Assembly (NCBI GenBank): GCA_017979445.1
Contig: JADQWC010000055.1
Location: forward strand, 1 to 64,000
From: Akebia trifoliata
Lineage: Eukaryota > Streptophyta > Magnoliopsida > Ranunculales > Lardizabalaceae
DNA: 64,000 nt
Direction of reading: 5' to 3'
This document shows positions 33,421 through 45,830 of this stretch, piece by piece; position 1 is the stretch's first letter, and each line of letters begins with the position of its first letter. The notes under the pieces were generated by a model, which saw only the letters and a list, made by a program, of their open reading frames with translations, did not search any database and had not been told where the DNA came from. The translations under genes were made by a program, and so were the position numbers.

Positions 33421-34779
33421 GTACTAGAGGGAATGAGTATCCTTATCTGTCATATGTGGGTACTACCTCCTTTGATAGATGAAAATTACGAGTTGCACGA
33501 AATAAACACTGTTGAAATAGCTGAAGTCAAAAATTGTAGACAGCCACTTATTGACTATCTACAGCATGGGAAGCTGTCAGACGATCTAAAGTACAAAATT
33601 GAAATACGTCGTAAGGCACCTCGATTTTTATATTTCAACGATAAGTTATATTGTCGCTCTTTCGACGACATCTTAATGAGATGTCTCGGAGATGATGAAA
33701 TCCGAGATGCTTTAGAAGAAGTACACTCTGGAGTGTACGGTTCACATTAGTCAGGTTCGAAACTCTATCATAGTCTAAAGAGGATGGGATTCAACTGGCC
33801 CACTATGGTGAAAGATTCTTTAGACCATGCAAAAAGATGTAAAGCTTGCCAATTTCATAGGAATTACATTCGTCAACCACCGAAGCCATTGCATCTTACA
33901 ATCACTTCTTGGCCCTTTGACGGGTGGGGACTTGATGTTTTTGGACAACTCCCAAAATCTTCAAGACAACATCTTTATATCCTTACCGCAATAGATTACT
34001 TTTCTAAGTGGGCTGAAGCAGTTCCTCTTCGAGAGGTCGAGAAAGAAACGGTAGTCGACTTCATCAAAAATAATATCGTCTTCCGTTACGACATTCCACG
34101 ATATATTATGACAGATAATGGAAAGTCTTTTAGTAATATATTAATGGATCAGTTCTGCATGAAGTTTGACATCAAGCAGAGATGTTCTACAATATACAAC
34201 GTTGCAGCAAATGGACTTTCCGAAGCCTTCAACAAAACTCTCTACAAGCTTCTTGAGAAGGTTTTCTCAAAATAAAAAAAAAATTGGCATAAATGAATTG
34301 GGGAAGCACTATGGGCATACAAAACCTTATACCGCACCCCCACACAAGCTACACCTTACTCATTTGTTTATGGAGTTGAAGCTGTTTTCCTTTTGGAACG
34401 TCAGATACCTTCTCTAAGGATTGCGTTCCAAGAAGGTCTAACCTGTAATGAGAATGTCAAGTTACGTCTGGCTGAACTTGAAGCGTTGGACGAAAAGAGA
34501 TTGGAAGCACAACAACGACTAGAGTGTTACCAAACTCGTTTGTCACGTGCATTCAATAAGAAAGTTCGACCATGTTATTTTCAAGTTGACGATTTAGTTA
34601 TTGCCGTACAACGGCCAATCATCCTCTTACACTGTTTTGAAAAGAAGTTTGATCCAAAATGGGATGGACCTCACGTAGTGAAAAATGTATACACTAATGG
34701 TGTGTACCTTCTTGTAACACCAGAAGGATTACGTCTTGGTCTAATCAATGGCAAATTCCTCAAACGATACTATCTTTAA
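33415..34779 (+). pseudogene. Tat integrase remnant
   Basis: The zinc-binding HHCC part is at about 33715-33855 (HSGVYGSH then CKACQFH). The core has GLDVFGQLP (about 33930), YIMTDNGKSF (about 34110) and GLSEAFNKTL (about 34210), so all three D-D-E residues are present. The C-terminal part includes TPTQATPYSFVYGVEA and KKFDPKWDGPHVV, ending FLKRYYL at 34777. Breaks are a stop at 33748 (inside the zinc part) and stops plus a shift at 34275-34390. It is the best preserved domain of the element. Confidence 0.85.
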
Positions 34780-34784
34780 ACGAA

Positions 34785-34940
34785 TAATGTTCCCCAGCAT
34801 GAGCCTAAACTGGTTGACAATGTTCCCCAGCACGAGCCTAAACTGTTTGATAATACTTCTCGGCACGAGCCTAAACTGTTTGACAATGCTCTTTATTGTA
34901 CGAGCTTAAACTACATGATACTCCTGACCCGCATGAGTTA
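34785..34940 (+). repeat. 33-bp tandem repeat after integrase
   Basis: Four to five imperfect copies of a unit containing CCCCAGCACGAGCCTAAACT, starting six bases after the integrase stop codon. After it, near 34970-35085, are a gcgatctaggcaaaa block and GGGTACGTAGGCAGC, both also seen in the element at 43890. Confidence 0.65.
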
Positions 34941-35126
34941 AAACTGTGAACGGGCCAAAAAAAAATTTTAAGTTCGCTAGATTGAAAATCCAAGAAGGCG
35001 ATCTAGGCAAAACTTAGAGCATTATCCATCTAAACTACGTTATGGTTTGATCTCATTTTGGGTACGTAGGCAGCTTGTAAAGTTACTTCAGGTTCAACCA
35101 CATCAACAATATATATATATATATAT

Positions 35127-35511
35127 GGGAGCGGTTCGGCAGCCCTAAAGTTTGCCAAGTTTGGTGCCAAACATTTTTTGTAAATCACATTTGATGGGGT
35201 TAGAAGTTTTGGAATAGGCTGATTTTTTGTGAGGATGATCTCTACGGTGAAGAGATCATCCTAAAAAAAAATCAGCTCATTTTCAAACTTCTAACCCTAG
35301 TTTACAAGTTGAAGAATCGTGGACCGTCCAATTTTTGTAAATCACTTTTGATGGGGTTAGAAGTTTTGGAATAGGCTGATTTTTGGTGAGGATGATCTCC
35401 TCATCATAGAGATCATCCTCACAAAAAATCAGCTCATTCCAAAGCTTCTAACTCATGTTTTGAAAAATGTTTGGCACCAAACTTGGTAAACTTTAGGGCT
35501 GCTGAACCGTC

Positions 35512-35514
<3 letters not shown>
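35127..35514. mobile_element. palindromic miniature element h inside the Tat element
   Basis: The ends are CGGCAGCCCTAAAGTTTGCC and its inverted copy, with a caaacttggc-type continuation. Two internal hairpins of the shared GATTTTTTGTGAGGATGATC module. TA runs lie at 35108-35125 and 35515-35579. Both halves are well conserved. Confidence 0.75.

Positions 35515-35579
<65 letters not shown>
35515..35579. repeat. (TA)n microsatellite
   Basis: An almost pure TA run of about 65 bp directly right of miniature element h. Confidence 0.9.
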
Positions 35580-35580
<1 letters not shown>

Positions 35581-35686
35581 TTGTATAAGGAAAAAATGGA
35601 ATTTTATTCATTTCAAACGAAATAAACAATGTTGTGATTTCCTAAGTCCTATATAGTGGAAAAAAAATAAATAAATAAAAATAAAC

Positions 35687-36681
35687 TTAATATAAAGAAA
35701 TAAGGTTCCAAAACTTCTTCTTCAAAGACTCTCTTTCTACTTCGCAAGTAGTTACTTCATCATCATCAATGATTGGCGCATTAGATAGGCGAGTGCACTC
35801 CGCTTCAATAGTAAGTAAAGCCTCCCCCTCTTCTCGAACTTGGGTACTAAGAAACTCTTCAGAAACAACAACTTGTGGTAGCAATTCTCTAATCTGAGTC
35901 AACTCGGTTTCTAACTCAACTTCTCGTTTAGTCAGTTCAACTTTTTTCTCTTTAGCTTCAATCAGTTGTTTACGTAAACTATCCCTAATTGACATTTTAG
36001 TTGAGCTTCATTGTCTAAGACAAATAGCTGAATACCCCTATCATCTATTGACAAAGATGATAAAGCCCTCTTTCGTCTTGAAAGATACGCCTTTACTCTA
36101 GCTATAAGCGACTTGAAAATTTTTACGAAAGGCATAGGATTAGTTCTGAAAGCATCATTGAGAGAAGAGATGATAGCAGGCATATGAAGATATTGTCATT
36201 CTCTTAGGTTGGAAAAACCAATATTGAGCATCAACTCAACTCTAGATTGAAGGAATTCATCACGAGCTCTATGTAATGCTTGTTGAACACATAAGTCGAT
36301 GTCTGTATCATGCAAGGAAGCTTGTCGAGTTTGGGTGGAAACGGTAAGCATTCCACGCAGCTTCAGGGCAATCACAGATGGATCAACCAACTTATTAGAA
36401 GTAAGTAATGTCAATGCGATACGATCCGTATGTGTAGTTGAAGTTGATAGAGTTTCATGAGAACTTTGACGAGGACATGAAGAAACCTCGTCCCCATCAC
36501 TCTTTAAAGGGTCTTCAGTACCAACTAATTTTGAAATCCCCCTTATTAAGCTAACTGACATTTCAAACATCTCCCATACCCAAAAAGGCAGGGAGGACTA
36601 CAAAATCCTCTAGGGCAAACAAATCAGCAACGGGGTATATATCGGTTGATAATTCTACGAGAACAATTAAATCACAAAACT

Positions 36682-36772
<91 letters not shown>

Positions 36773-39015
36773 TGTGAAATTTCTAACAAAGAAAAAGTGT
36801 GTAAAATTACCTCTCCTAGGAAACACATCATTCTCAACTTCAACTTTTTACCTATCCGGAGTCACATTCGTATCTTTAGGCTCAGTCTGAACAACATGCT
36901 TCAAAGAATCCACTAGGCTTGATCTATGAACAGCTTGTTCTACATCTACCCCAAGAATGTTGGCCTGTTCTATTTGAGTAGTCACTGGAGTCGGCAATAT
37001 TTTTTTGAAACGTAATTTCAGTCTAGGCTTTGTAATGACATTCTGCGTTTCATCAATTCGTGTGTTCTATTCTTCTTTTTCGAGAAGATTTTTGCGTGGC
37101 AAACAAAGTACGATGCTCCTCACGATCTTCAACTCCTTTCCTTTCGTTAAAATTAAAGTTCGAAACGAAGACACTTTCTTCAAGAAGACGGAAATCAAAG
37201 GCATCCAAGTGAGGTACTACGTCTTGAATCCACCAATCTCTATAACTCTTATCAAATTGTCGACTCATGTCTTGCACTTTATGAGGAATAAAAAAGTTGA
37301 CTCGACTCTTGGTCTGGGTCAAAGATAGCCACAAACTGTATAACTCTATCACATCCACAGATCTTGCAAAAGGAATCAGAGTTCGAAGGATACGTTGATG
37401 AAAACCTTGTTGACGAGAAAACCTGTGAGGACTATACATTTCCACCTCGCAAACATTTCCATATCGAAACACACAAATCCAGGACGACAACTTATCATGA
37501 AGGCTTGAATCTCATAAGGATCATCACCATTATCAGTCCATAGCCTTCTATGACCTTTTGGTGGTCAAACCTCCTCAGGATGCCATTTAAAATCACTAGA
37601 ATTCATGGTGATAATTAGATCCCTTGCATCCTTAGTACTATCTTCCTGACAAAAATATGAGTTGGAAACACTAGCTGTGCGAACCAAATATGGAAGTCCA
37701 AAGTCAGTATCAAGGTCACCAAATACTCTCCGAGGAAAATGAAGTTCAACCCACCCAAACAAATAATGAAGGAGGCAATAACTCGTAGAAGTACCCACAA
37801 CTTTCTGTGTTTTCATTTTCCAATAGGTCTGAGTTAGACCTTTGTACGAATAACACAAAAGTGGAGGTACCAAGTTGAATGTAATACCTCGAGCCATCAA
37901 CGCTACTACCTTGAAAATGCCTAGACGAAGAATATCACTATCCTCGCAAGGGAAAACAAAATGACACAACCACAGTGAGAGATATACAGCTATCATAGCT
38001 TCATCTTCGAAATTTTGATTCACAGGAAAATCGAGTCTGATAAATGGATTCTCTCCCTCTTTATGACCCCCCTTAGCCAAAGTAACTCGAGAAGAAAAGG
38101 GTCTTCGTAATTTTGTTCTATGATACTAACGACCATTACGATTAAAGTATAACGATTTTACCCTTTCTTTATACTCTACCGTCAGACAAGGATTAGAAAT
38201 TCGTTCAGCTTTGGTGTACCAAAAATCAAGCCACTCACTATGGCTAACATAGTCACTCCTCTTTTCAAAAATTAGTAAAGCATATGCCTTGAATAGATAC
38301 CGGCAAAAAAAATGAAGTCCTAAAACACCGTTGCAACCTATGAGTTCATCAAAACTAGGCACCACTTCTTCATAATATTCACCCATGATAGAAAGTTCAG
38401 GAATCCTCTGTATTTCCCATAAAAAATGCCAACTTCCACACGAATCATCACGAAAGTATTGGTTTCAAGACACCAAAACTCATACAAAGCCCGATACATA
38501 CCATTAGGACGACTGTACTCTTTACTAGCTGTAAATATAGCTTCACCAAGGAAAGCCATTGACTTTCTGCTCTGTAGTTTATGTCTCACATCTGAGCTCC
38601 AATCCCAAAAATCACTGAGATATCGAATGTCACCTTAAGGTTCAATATCCGAATCCCATCGAGTGAAGCGTTGCATGATTTTCTACACCAAAACAACTTG
38701 TGGACAATTGAAAGTTTGATCAGATGTGGAGAATGACATAAATATGGTTGACATTCCGTATCAATCTCATTTCCAAGGAGTACGTCAGCTGTTGAAGGAT
38801 AGTCACTCAAAGCCGTCATATCAAGTGATGTATCCTTTTCTGTGTCCTGTGCCTTCAAAGGACCAGTCATCGGTGTGTGCACGATAAGCTTCAGCTCCAC
38901 AAATGAAATGTTTCCTCCTCTTGAATGATCAACTATCATAACATGGGGAAAACAAAGCCATTTTCCTTTCTAAGAAGGATCTACATGGTCATCTACCCAA
39001 CCTTCATGTGGTAAG
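35687..39015 (-). pseudogene. antisense plant-mobile-domain (PMD) protein gene of the Tat element
   Basis: A broken gene runs opposite to gag-pol between integrase and the 3' LTR. From its 5' end: a VIVD/VELKLIVHTPMTGP block (38940-38860), a KEYSRPNGMYRALYEFWCLE block (about 38525-38460), YYEEVVPSFDEL (about 38380), AVYLSLWLCHFVFPCEDSD (about 37995-37940), LHYLFGWVELHFPRR (about 37770-37725) and MYSPHRFSRQQGF (about 37435-37395) with YDKSYRDWW-type sequence (about 37250). This order matches the PMD family found in plant transposons and in host relatives. A C-terminal coiled-coil-like region lies at 35995-35687. At least six stops or shifts break it, and a TA run (about 36689-36766) splits the C-terminal part. 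Confidence 0.75.
36687..36767. repeat. (TA)n microsatellite in the antisense PMD gene
   Basis: A pure TA run of about 80 bp. In the antisense frame it adds an alternating Tyr-Ile stretch, so it interrupts the PMD protein. Confidence 0.9.
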
Positions 39016-39210
39016 CTCCGTTATTCTTATTCATTGAACCTTTGAAAAGAGTATCCCTAACTATCTTTGCGAAATTTCAAAAAAAAAAAAAAGAATAAAC
39101 ATACTTATTCAAAAAATATAATGCCTCACTAAGTACTAGTGTCACATTGACTAAACGTATATAAGAGTATGAATAAAAAATCCATCATGCTCAATAATGT
39201 TATGGCACTA

Positions 39211-40090
39211 GAGATTAGCCAACCGACTGTACAAATAGCTCGTCGCATGGTTCTTCTGTGTGAACAAATCTTGCGTCAAGTGATTCTTCTAGCCAATTGA
39301 CGTTTGTCAGCCAGTTGACGTTGTCCACTCATAAGCACTATGGATGAACAATTATTTTAGGGATTCGCCAACCGACTGTACAAATGGCTCGTCGCATGGT
39401 TATTTTGTGTGAACAAATCTTACGTCAAGTCATTCTTCTAGCTAATTGACGTTTGTTAGCTAGTTGATGTTGTCCACTCTTAAGCACTATTGATGAACAA
39501 TTGCTTTAGAGGTTGGTCAACTAGCTTGAAAAAGAGGTCGTTGCATGGTTCTTTTGCGTATACAAATCTTGAGTCTCGGGATTCTGTAAGCCAATTGACG
39601 TTTGTTAGCCAGTTGATATTGTCCACTCCTAAGCATTACTGATGAATAGCTGCTTTAGAGATTGACCAACCGACTGGACAAATGACTCGTTGCGTGGTTA
39701 TTTTGTGTGAACAAATCTTATATCAAGTGATTCTTCTAGCCAATTGACGTTTATCAGCCAGTTGACGTTGTCCACTCTTAAGCACTACTGATAAACAACT
39801 GCTTTAGAGATTGGCCAACTAGCTAGACAAATAGGTTGCCGCATGGTTCTTCTGCGTGTACAAATCTTGAGTCTCATGATTCTGCAAGCCAATTGACGTT
39901 TGTCAGCTAGTTGACGTTGTTTACTCCTAAACATTACTGATAAACAACTGCTTTATAAATTGGCCAACTAACTGGACAAATAGTTCATCGCATGGTTCTT
40001 CTGCGTGTACTTCGTTTATCACGTAACACTTTTAACAATTCAACATTGTCCACTGTTAAGCAGACTAACCGATAAATGCTCTAGAAATTG
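39211..40090 (+). repeat. 149-bp tandem repeat, six copies, near the Tat 3' end
   Basis: Copies start near 39211, 39361, 39509, 39657, 39807 and 39956. Each contains ccaaccgactgtacaaat, gcatggttcttctg, caaatcttg, caattgacgtttgtcag and gttgacgttgtccactc. Divergence between copies is low to moderate. The array lies between the PMD gene and the 3' LTR. Confidence 0.85.
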
Positions 40091-42090
40091 ACTGATAAGA
40101 GTTATAAGTTCCCGATTTGTAATTCTTGCTACAATTCATCATAAGAAAATAAGAAAAAATATGTGAAGATAATAAAGTTTAAATAAAAAATATGCGAGGA
40201 ATGACTAAGGTCCATACCTTTCTATGGTTTTGAAGCTATAGTCGAGCTGCAATCAGTTTAAAAGAATCAGATCTTTATATTATTGATAGTCTTAGATCTG
40301 GAAGAAAAAGATAAGTCATATAAAAAAAAATTTCAATGTTAACTCATTTTCAAGTTTTGAGTCATACAAAAAAGGCAAGACCAAATCAGAAAAAGAGATA
40401 AAGTACAACAATGTAATTAAAAAGGGGTTCAAATTACAATCAATTCAAGAAGATTGTTATATATGCTCAAAGAAATCTATTCATATCCTTCAAAAAGTCG
40501 TTCTAAAAAGAAATGGATTTTGTTATATTTTGGTGGAAATTACTGTGTCGCGGGTGGTCAGGCCCTGTTCTCATTGAATAAAAATTTTAGGAAAAAGGAA
40601 ATGGACTGATTTTTTTCAGAAAGTTTCATTGGTTTGGTTAAATCACACTCTGAAGCTGATAAATCACATTGGGTGTTTTCAATCCAAGGCGGGGAAAGAC
40701 CAGAATACTCTATATTTCGAGCCAAACGGTATGGAAAATTAAGTAACAACTAGAGATTGTCGTTGCTAGAGATGACATCTCAAAGTTGAAAAAAAAAAAA
40801 TCCTGTGAAGAATTCCATTGATTCATCGAAGCACGATTGTATAAAAATCGTCGAGTCCATATTCCCATTCTCAAAGTGGTAAATCAAAATTTCATATTCC
40901 TGACGCCAAAAATTTGAAAGCAAATTCATGTTCTCATCAACCGACAGACAAACTCATGTATCCACGGTAGTAGCAGGGACGCATGGGTATGCTGCTTCCG
41001 AATACAGATCAAGACAGGTTACCTCACAGTGAACATAAAAAAAGGACCAGCCCAGTTCTTGTTATACGATTGCGAATTGATGAAAGGAGGCTTCGACTTT
41101 TACATCGATGTTAAAGCACGTGTAAGAGATGAAGTTGATCAACAACAACAAGAGGAATAATAAATAAATAAATAAAACGTGGTAGCGAGAAGACATACTT
41201 ACTGATGTTTTTCCTTCAAAATCTGAAAAAAAATAAAAATAAAAATTCAGTATAGAAGATAAGAGAAAAGGGAGAGATGGATGCACGTGTGTGCATCTGT
41301 GTATGTTGGGGCAGTCCCTGTTCTCCTTAAAATAAAAAAAATAAAAATAAAAAACAGAGAGAGAGAGAGAGAGAGAGAGAAAACAGAAGAAGACCTATGA
41401 GTGGCTGTTGTGAACATCGTTCCAACGAAGAAAAAAAAGCATAACAAAAAGGGAAGGGAGAATGAAATAAATAGGCAAAATAAAAGGTGGAATTGGAGAA
41501 GGAGTAGGAAAGAAAAGATGGAAGAGGAGTGGGACTCTCAACCGTGCAGGAACGTGAGAAAGAAGAAGAACAATAAAAAAAAAAGGATAATAAGCTAAGC
41601 TTACTAACTTAGTAAGAGTCAAATCTTACTTAAGTCATTGGGTTCACCTAATGGCCCATTACATCTAAAGCCCAAGTCCAAGAAATAATGGGAGAAGATA
41701 TGAGGCCACGTCATTATTGTTAAAGCAACCACTGTACAAGATTTTTTTTTGATGGACTTAGTTTCTCCCAATATGCTTTCTAGAAAAAGCTTTTGGAAAA
41801 TATTTGCAAATTCAAAAAAATATTTTCTTAAATTGTTAAAATTCGTGGACCTCTATTTTGGAGAAGTGACGTGGGTTGTAGTTTGCATTGTTAACTACTC
41901 CAAACTCACGTTCTTGCAATCCACCAAATAAGTTCTTAAAAAAAAATAAAAAAATTGATGTTTGTTTGTTGATAATTGAAGAGTCACAAGGTGAAATCAC
42001 GTGGCCAATGTCTCTAAATTCAAGCATTCATCTGCTTACAAACAAGATCAAGGATACATCGCCTTCAATTACGTTGCCATCAAGTCATCC
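40091..42090 (+). other. Tat 3' non-coding region
   Basis: AT- and GA-rich sequence with a GA run near 41354-41380. The short open frames here are low-complexity (Phe/Leu/Ser-rich or Lys/Arg-rich) and not supported as genes. It leads to the PPT at 42091. Confidence 0.5.
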
Positions 42091-42103
42091 TTGAGGGGGC
42101 ATT

Positions 42104-42918
42104 TGTAGGCATCAAAATTCAAACGGGCCCTCGTAGCTTGCTAAGTTAATAAAAAAAAACCCTAAATCAAAATGGGGCTCACAGGTCCAAATTGGGAGTC
42201 CATTAATCAGAATGGGCCTCATGTAGTTTGGGTTTTCGTAGATAAAGCCCATGATCCAATAAATTCAAGTGATCCACACATTAAATATTGGGCCTTATAC
42301 CCAAATAAATAAGTTTGACCTAATAATAATCCATAAAATCCTTAAAATTGGATTTAGACAAATTTAACCTTTTAAACAAATCAATTAAATCTCTTTAAGT
42401 TGGAGTATAATTGGAAAGCTAAATTACCTTTAAGTCTATAAATACAAGGGCCTCTTTCATTGAGGGGTGATCAAGATCACTTTGTCTCAGAAGACAGAAG
42501 CTCTTCCTCTAGAGAAGAAAAAGCTCTCAGGCCCTCCTCTAGAGACAAAGCAAAGTTCTTCAGAGATCTGGACTCCGACTAAAGAGAAGATCAAGCATAA
42601 AGTCCCTCTCCGGAAGTCAAGAAAACCTTCTCAGCCGATAAAGTGTTAAGTCTAGAGAGAAGAAAATCTACAGAAGCCTCTACAGAAGATCAAGCACAAA
42701 GCAAAGGCACCGTCCAAGCAACCTTTTCAACCGATAAAACGCGAAGCCCGAAGAGAAGAAAAGTTACATACATCGTCACTATTTTTTGTACTTAACTATT
42801 AATCAGAGGAAACATTGAGATCTGTATCTCTTTTTTTATTTATTTATCAAAAATCAATAAAATAATTTACGATCATATTTTATGAATCTCGAAGTAGATC
42901 TGTTGAAATTTATTGACA
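42104..42918 (+). repeat. 3' LTR of the Tat element, with PPT
   Basis: Starts TGTAGGCATCAAAATTC, preceded by the purine tract TTGAGGGGGCATT (about 42091-42103). TATAAATA lies near 42438. Ends TTATTGACA. It is followed within 20 bases by a TA run holding another miniature element. Confidence 0.9.
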
Positions 42919-42934
42919 AAATCATATATATATC

Positions 42935-43296
42935 TGGGTGGCTTTCTTTTGACAAAATCTTAGAGAACATTCTAGACAAAGCATTTTGTCTTATATGGGC
43001 AAAAAATTTCAGAATAGGCTGATTTTTTGTGAGGATGATCTCTATGATGAGAAAATCATTTTCAATAAAAATCAGCCAACTTTAAAATTTTTAACCCTAG
43101 TTTATAACATGAAGAATCGTGAACAGTCAAGTTTTACCATAAGTTTGTAACCACTTTTCATGGGAATTGGCTGATTTTTTGTGAGGATGATCTATTGACA
43201 ATAGAGACCATCCTCATAAAAAATCAGTCCATTCCGAATTTTTTTAACCATATAAGATAAAACTTTGTCTAGGATTTTGTCAAAAGTACGCAACCC
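42935..43296. mobile_element. palindromic miniature element i (b-type termini)
   Basis: Starts in a TA run just after the Tat 3' LTR. The ends are gctttcttttgacaaaatct and its inverted near-copy (aggattttgtcaaaagtacg). Contains two hairpins of the shared module. Same terminal type as element b. Confidence 0.65.
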
Positions 43297-43556
43297 TAGA
43301 TCATCCTCACAAAAAATCAGTGAATTCTAAAACTTCTAACCCCATGAAAAATTGTTACAAATTAACGATAAAAATTGATAGTTCACGATTCTTTATCTTA
43401 TAAACTAGGGTTAGAAATTTCAGAATTCGTTGATTTTTTGTGAGGATGATCTACTGATTATAGAGATCATCCTCATAAAAAATCATTCCATTTTGAAACT
43501 TTAAACATATAAGACAACTTTGTCTAGAATGTTGTTTAGGATTTTGTGATTTAAAA
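43297..43556. mobile_element. right half of another b-type miniature element
   Basis: Begins in the hairpin module (tagatcatcctcac) and ends in the b-type outer arm (gaatgttgtttaggattttg). Left half missing. Confidence 0.5.
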
Positions 43557-43884
43557 TTGTGATTTAATCTCTTTAAAAAATTGTGATTTAATCTCTTTAA
43601 AAAATAAAACCCAAATATTTGTCACTATGGGTGGAGGTAGCTGTTGGTTCTTCTAGATTATGTCCAATAGTCACTTTGTTGATGGGGGGGTTGTCCAAAC
43701 CAACAATATGTTCTTGGGCTTAGGAATTTTTTTAACACAAATTATAACCTCTTGGCCTAGTTTTTCCTCCGAGGGTTAAACAGAAAACTGACAAGCTACA
43801 AAAATGGACATTGACCCTTTTCAATCAAGGAGTTGGATCCTTATTAAAATATTTTTTGTAATTTTTTATAAGATTGATTTTCTA
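43557..43884. other. short unclassified stretch
   Basis: Contains a direct duplication of attgtgatttaatctctttaa at its left end. No gene recognised. Ends at the GATGC target site of the next element. Confidence 0.4.
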
Positions 43885-43889
43885 GATGC

Positions 43890-45581
43890 TGTAGACACCC
43901 CATTTTTGCACTTGCCTGATTAATCAACTCGCCAACCCGATTGCAATGGTTCCCAATGATAGATGTATATTCCAATACTTTATTTTGTTACTAGATATGT
44001 TTCAGAAATTCGGATGAGGTATCTCGAACTGACAAAACTAAAGAAACTATACTATGCTAGGAAAATATGACCCTAGAAATATAGAAATCATCATCTTGCA
44101 GACAAAAAGAAACTTTACGATAAAAATCACTAAAAAATGATCAAATTATCAAAATACCCTTAATCTTAAAACATCCCTAGAGCCTACATTACACTTAGGA
44201 AAATCCTTTCAAACACATAAATAACAAATCGAAATCAAATAAATCATTTTACCGATTTTCATAGAATTCGACAAAATTACGAAAATACCCCTCATAAAGT
44301 TCACGACCATTCCACACAAAAATTTCATAAATGACACAAATCAATATTTCCATTGAATTCCTTACAAAAAATTGATTCTAAAACATTCTAGAACATAAAA
44401 AAGCCGACTTGAAACACAAAAAGTCCTCTCCAAAGGCAAAACGTAATTTTAGAATTTTTATAATTAAATTTTTTTTAAATTAATAAATAAAACATTAAAT
44501 AATTAAAGTGAAACATTAATCAAATTAATTTAAAATTTTGAACAAAAAAAAAGATCAATCAGGTTTTCAAGCAAAATTGTTGATGGTTGTCAAGATATTT
44601 ATTCAAGGACCCCTCCATTTGGGGGTCCAAAGAATTAAAGATATAATAGAGGGGGGTTCTCCAAAAAATTAAAGTCAATCAAGTAAGACTAAATTCAAAA
44701 TTAAAATTAATCAAGTAAGACTAAAGTCACGATATTAAAGTCAATCAAGTAAGACTAAAGTCAATCAAATAATACCAAAAGTCAAAACCCTAATAGAGTT
44801 CTAATTAAATAATAATTCTATTTAACAATCCTAATTAAATAATAACTCTATTTAATAGAATTCTAACTAAAATATAACTCTACCTAAAATAATTCTAATT
44901 AAAATATAACTCTAACTAAAAGAATTATAATTAAACACTTATTCTATCTAAACAAACACTTAAAAAAATCTATAAATAGGGGTCTTCACAACCTATTTTC
45001 GTATAAAAAAATAAACCCTAGAAAAAGTAGGTCAAAAAGCTTCCCTAGCCTGCTATAAATCCTAATTTTAAAATCCTAACTCCTTACCTAACACCCATAC
45101 CTCAATTTTAGTTCAAAAAATACCTAAAAACGCTTCCAAAACACCCAGAAACCCATAAACAAATTCGAAGAATTCAGATCTAAGAAAGAAATACCTCAAC
45201 TTGGAGATCAGAAATCAGATCCGATGACAGAACGAAGCGAGGAATACTGTACAAGGAGTTGTTCTATCAGATATGAGGGAACACAACCATTGCGTTCGAA
45301 AAAGGTAACTATTTTTATGTTTTTATTGATTAGGTCTTTTTAGCAATGTAGTTCTATTTGAGAATTAGTAGAGACCGGCGTTTGTCGGGCGGGATTGATG
45401 CCTAACCCCTTCCAACTCCGTAACGTGATCCCCGGACTTAGTTTCTTATGTTTCGTAGATTAGTTTCTTTTGTCTTTTAGAGTCAATGTTCGGTTCCTAG
45501 ACCATAATAACTAGGTGGCGACTCCCAAACCTCAAAGGTCAAAAGCGGATCCGCATACCTCGCGGATCGTGAGCGCTTTCA
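43890..45581 (+). repeat. 5' LTR of Ogre-like element 1
   Basis: Starts TGTAGACACCCC and ends GAGCGCTTTCA, 1692 bp. TATA box TATAAATA at 44971. A U5 end with ctaggtggcgactcccaaac is shared with 50691-50826, 53370-55012 and 57437-61336. Confidence 0.85.
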
Positions 45582-45830
45582 GTGATGACTCCACTGGGGA
45601 CTATTGAGGATCAGACTTGAAAAATCCCAAGTATGGGAGCATTGCCAGGATGTCCTAGTTTTTTAATTATTTAGTTTGATTTATTTTATTTATTTATTTG
45701 TTTATTTATTTATTTTTGTGGCTTGATTGTGGATGATTTTAGGTATTGTATTTTTGTCCAATTGAGGGTCACTTTTTGATGACCCCTAAATAATGAAATA
45801 TTCAAATTGACATATGAAAATGATGAAATG

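Larger units (their letters stand above)
26767..42918 (+). mobile_element. Ty3/gypsy Tat-type retrotransposon with antisense PMD gene (16.2 kb)
   Basis: Two direct LTRs (26767-27553 and 42104-42918) enclose, in order: a PBS-like segment, gag, protease, RT, RNase H, a second archaeal-type RNase H, integrase, a 33-bp repeat array, an antisense PMD gene, a 149-bp repeat array and a PPT. The second RNase H between RNase H and integrase is diagnostic for the Tat lineage. A miniature element (35127-35514) inserted after integrase. Coding parts are interrupted, mostly by TAA/TAG/TGA where CAA/CAG/TGG is expected. No clear target duplication: TATAT left, AAATC right. Confidence 0.9.

Noticed and set aside
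39211..40090. CRISPR-like reading of the 149-bp repeat array
   Set aside because: Units are contiguous with no unique spacers, in plant DNA, inside a retrotransposon. It is an ordinary tandem repeat.
41062..41622. Overlapping Ser/Leu/Phe-rich and Lys/Arg-rich frames near the Tat 3' end
   Set aside because: Low-complexity translation of GA-rich sequence on both strands.
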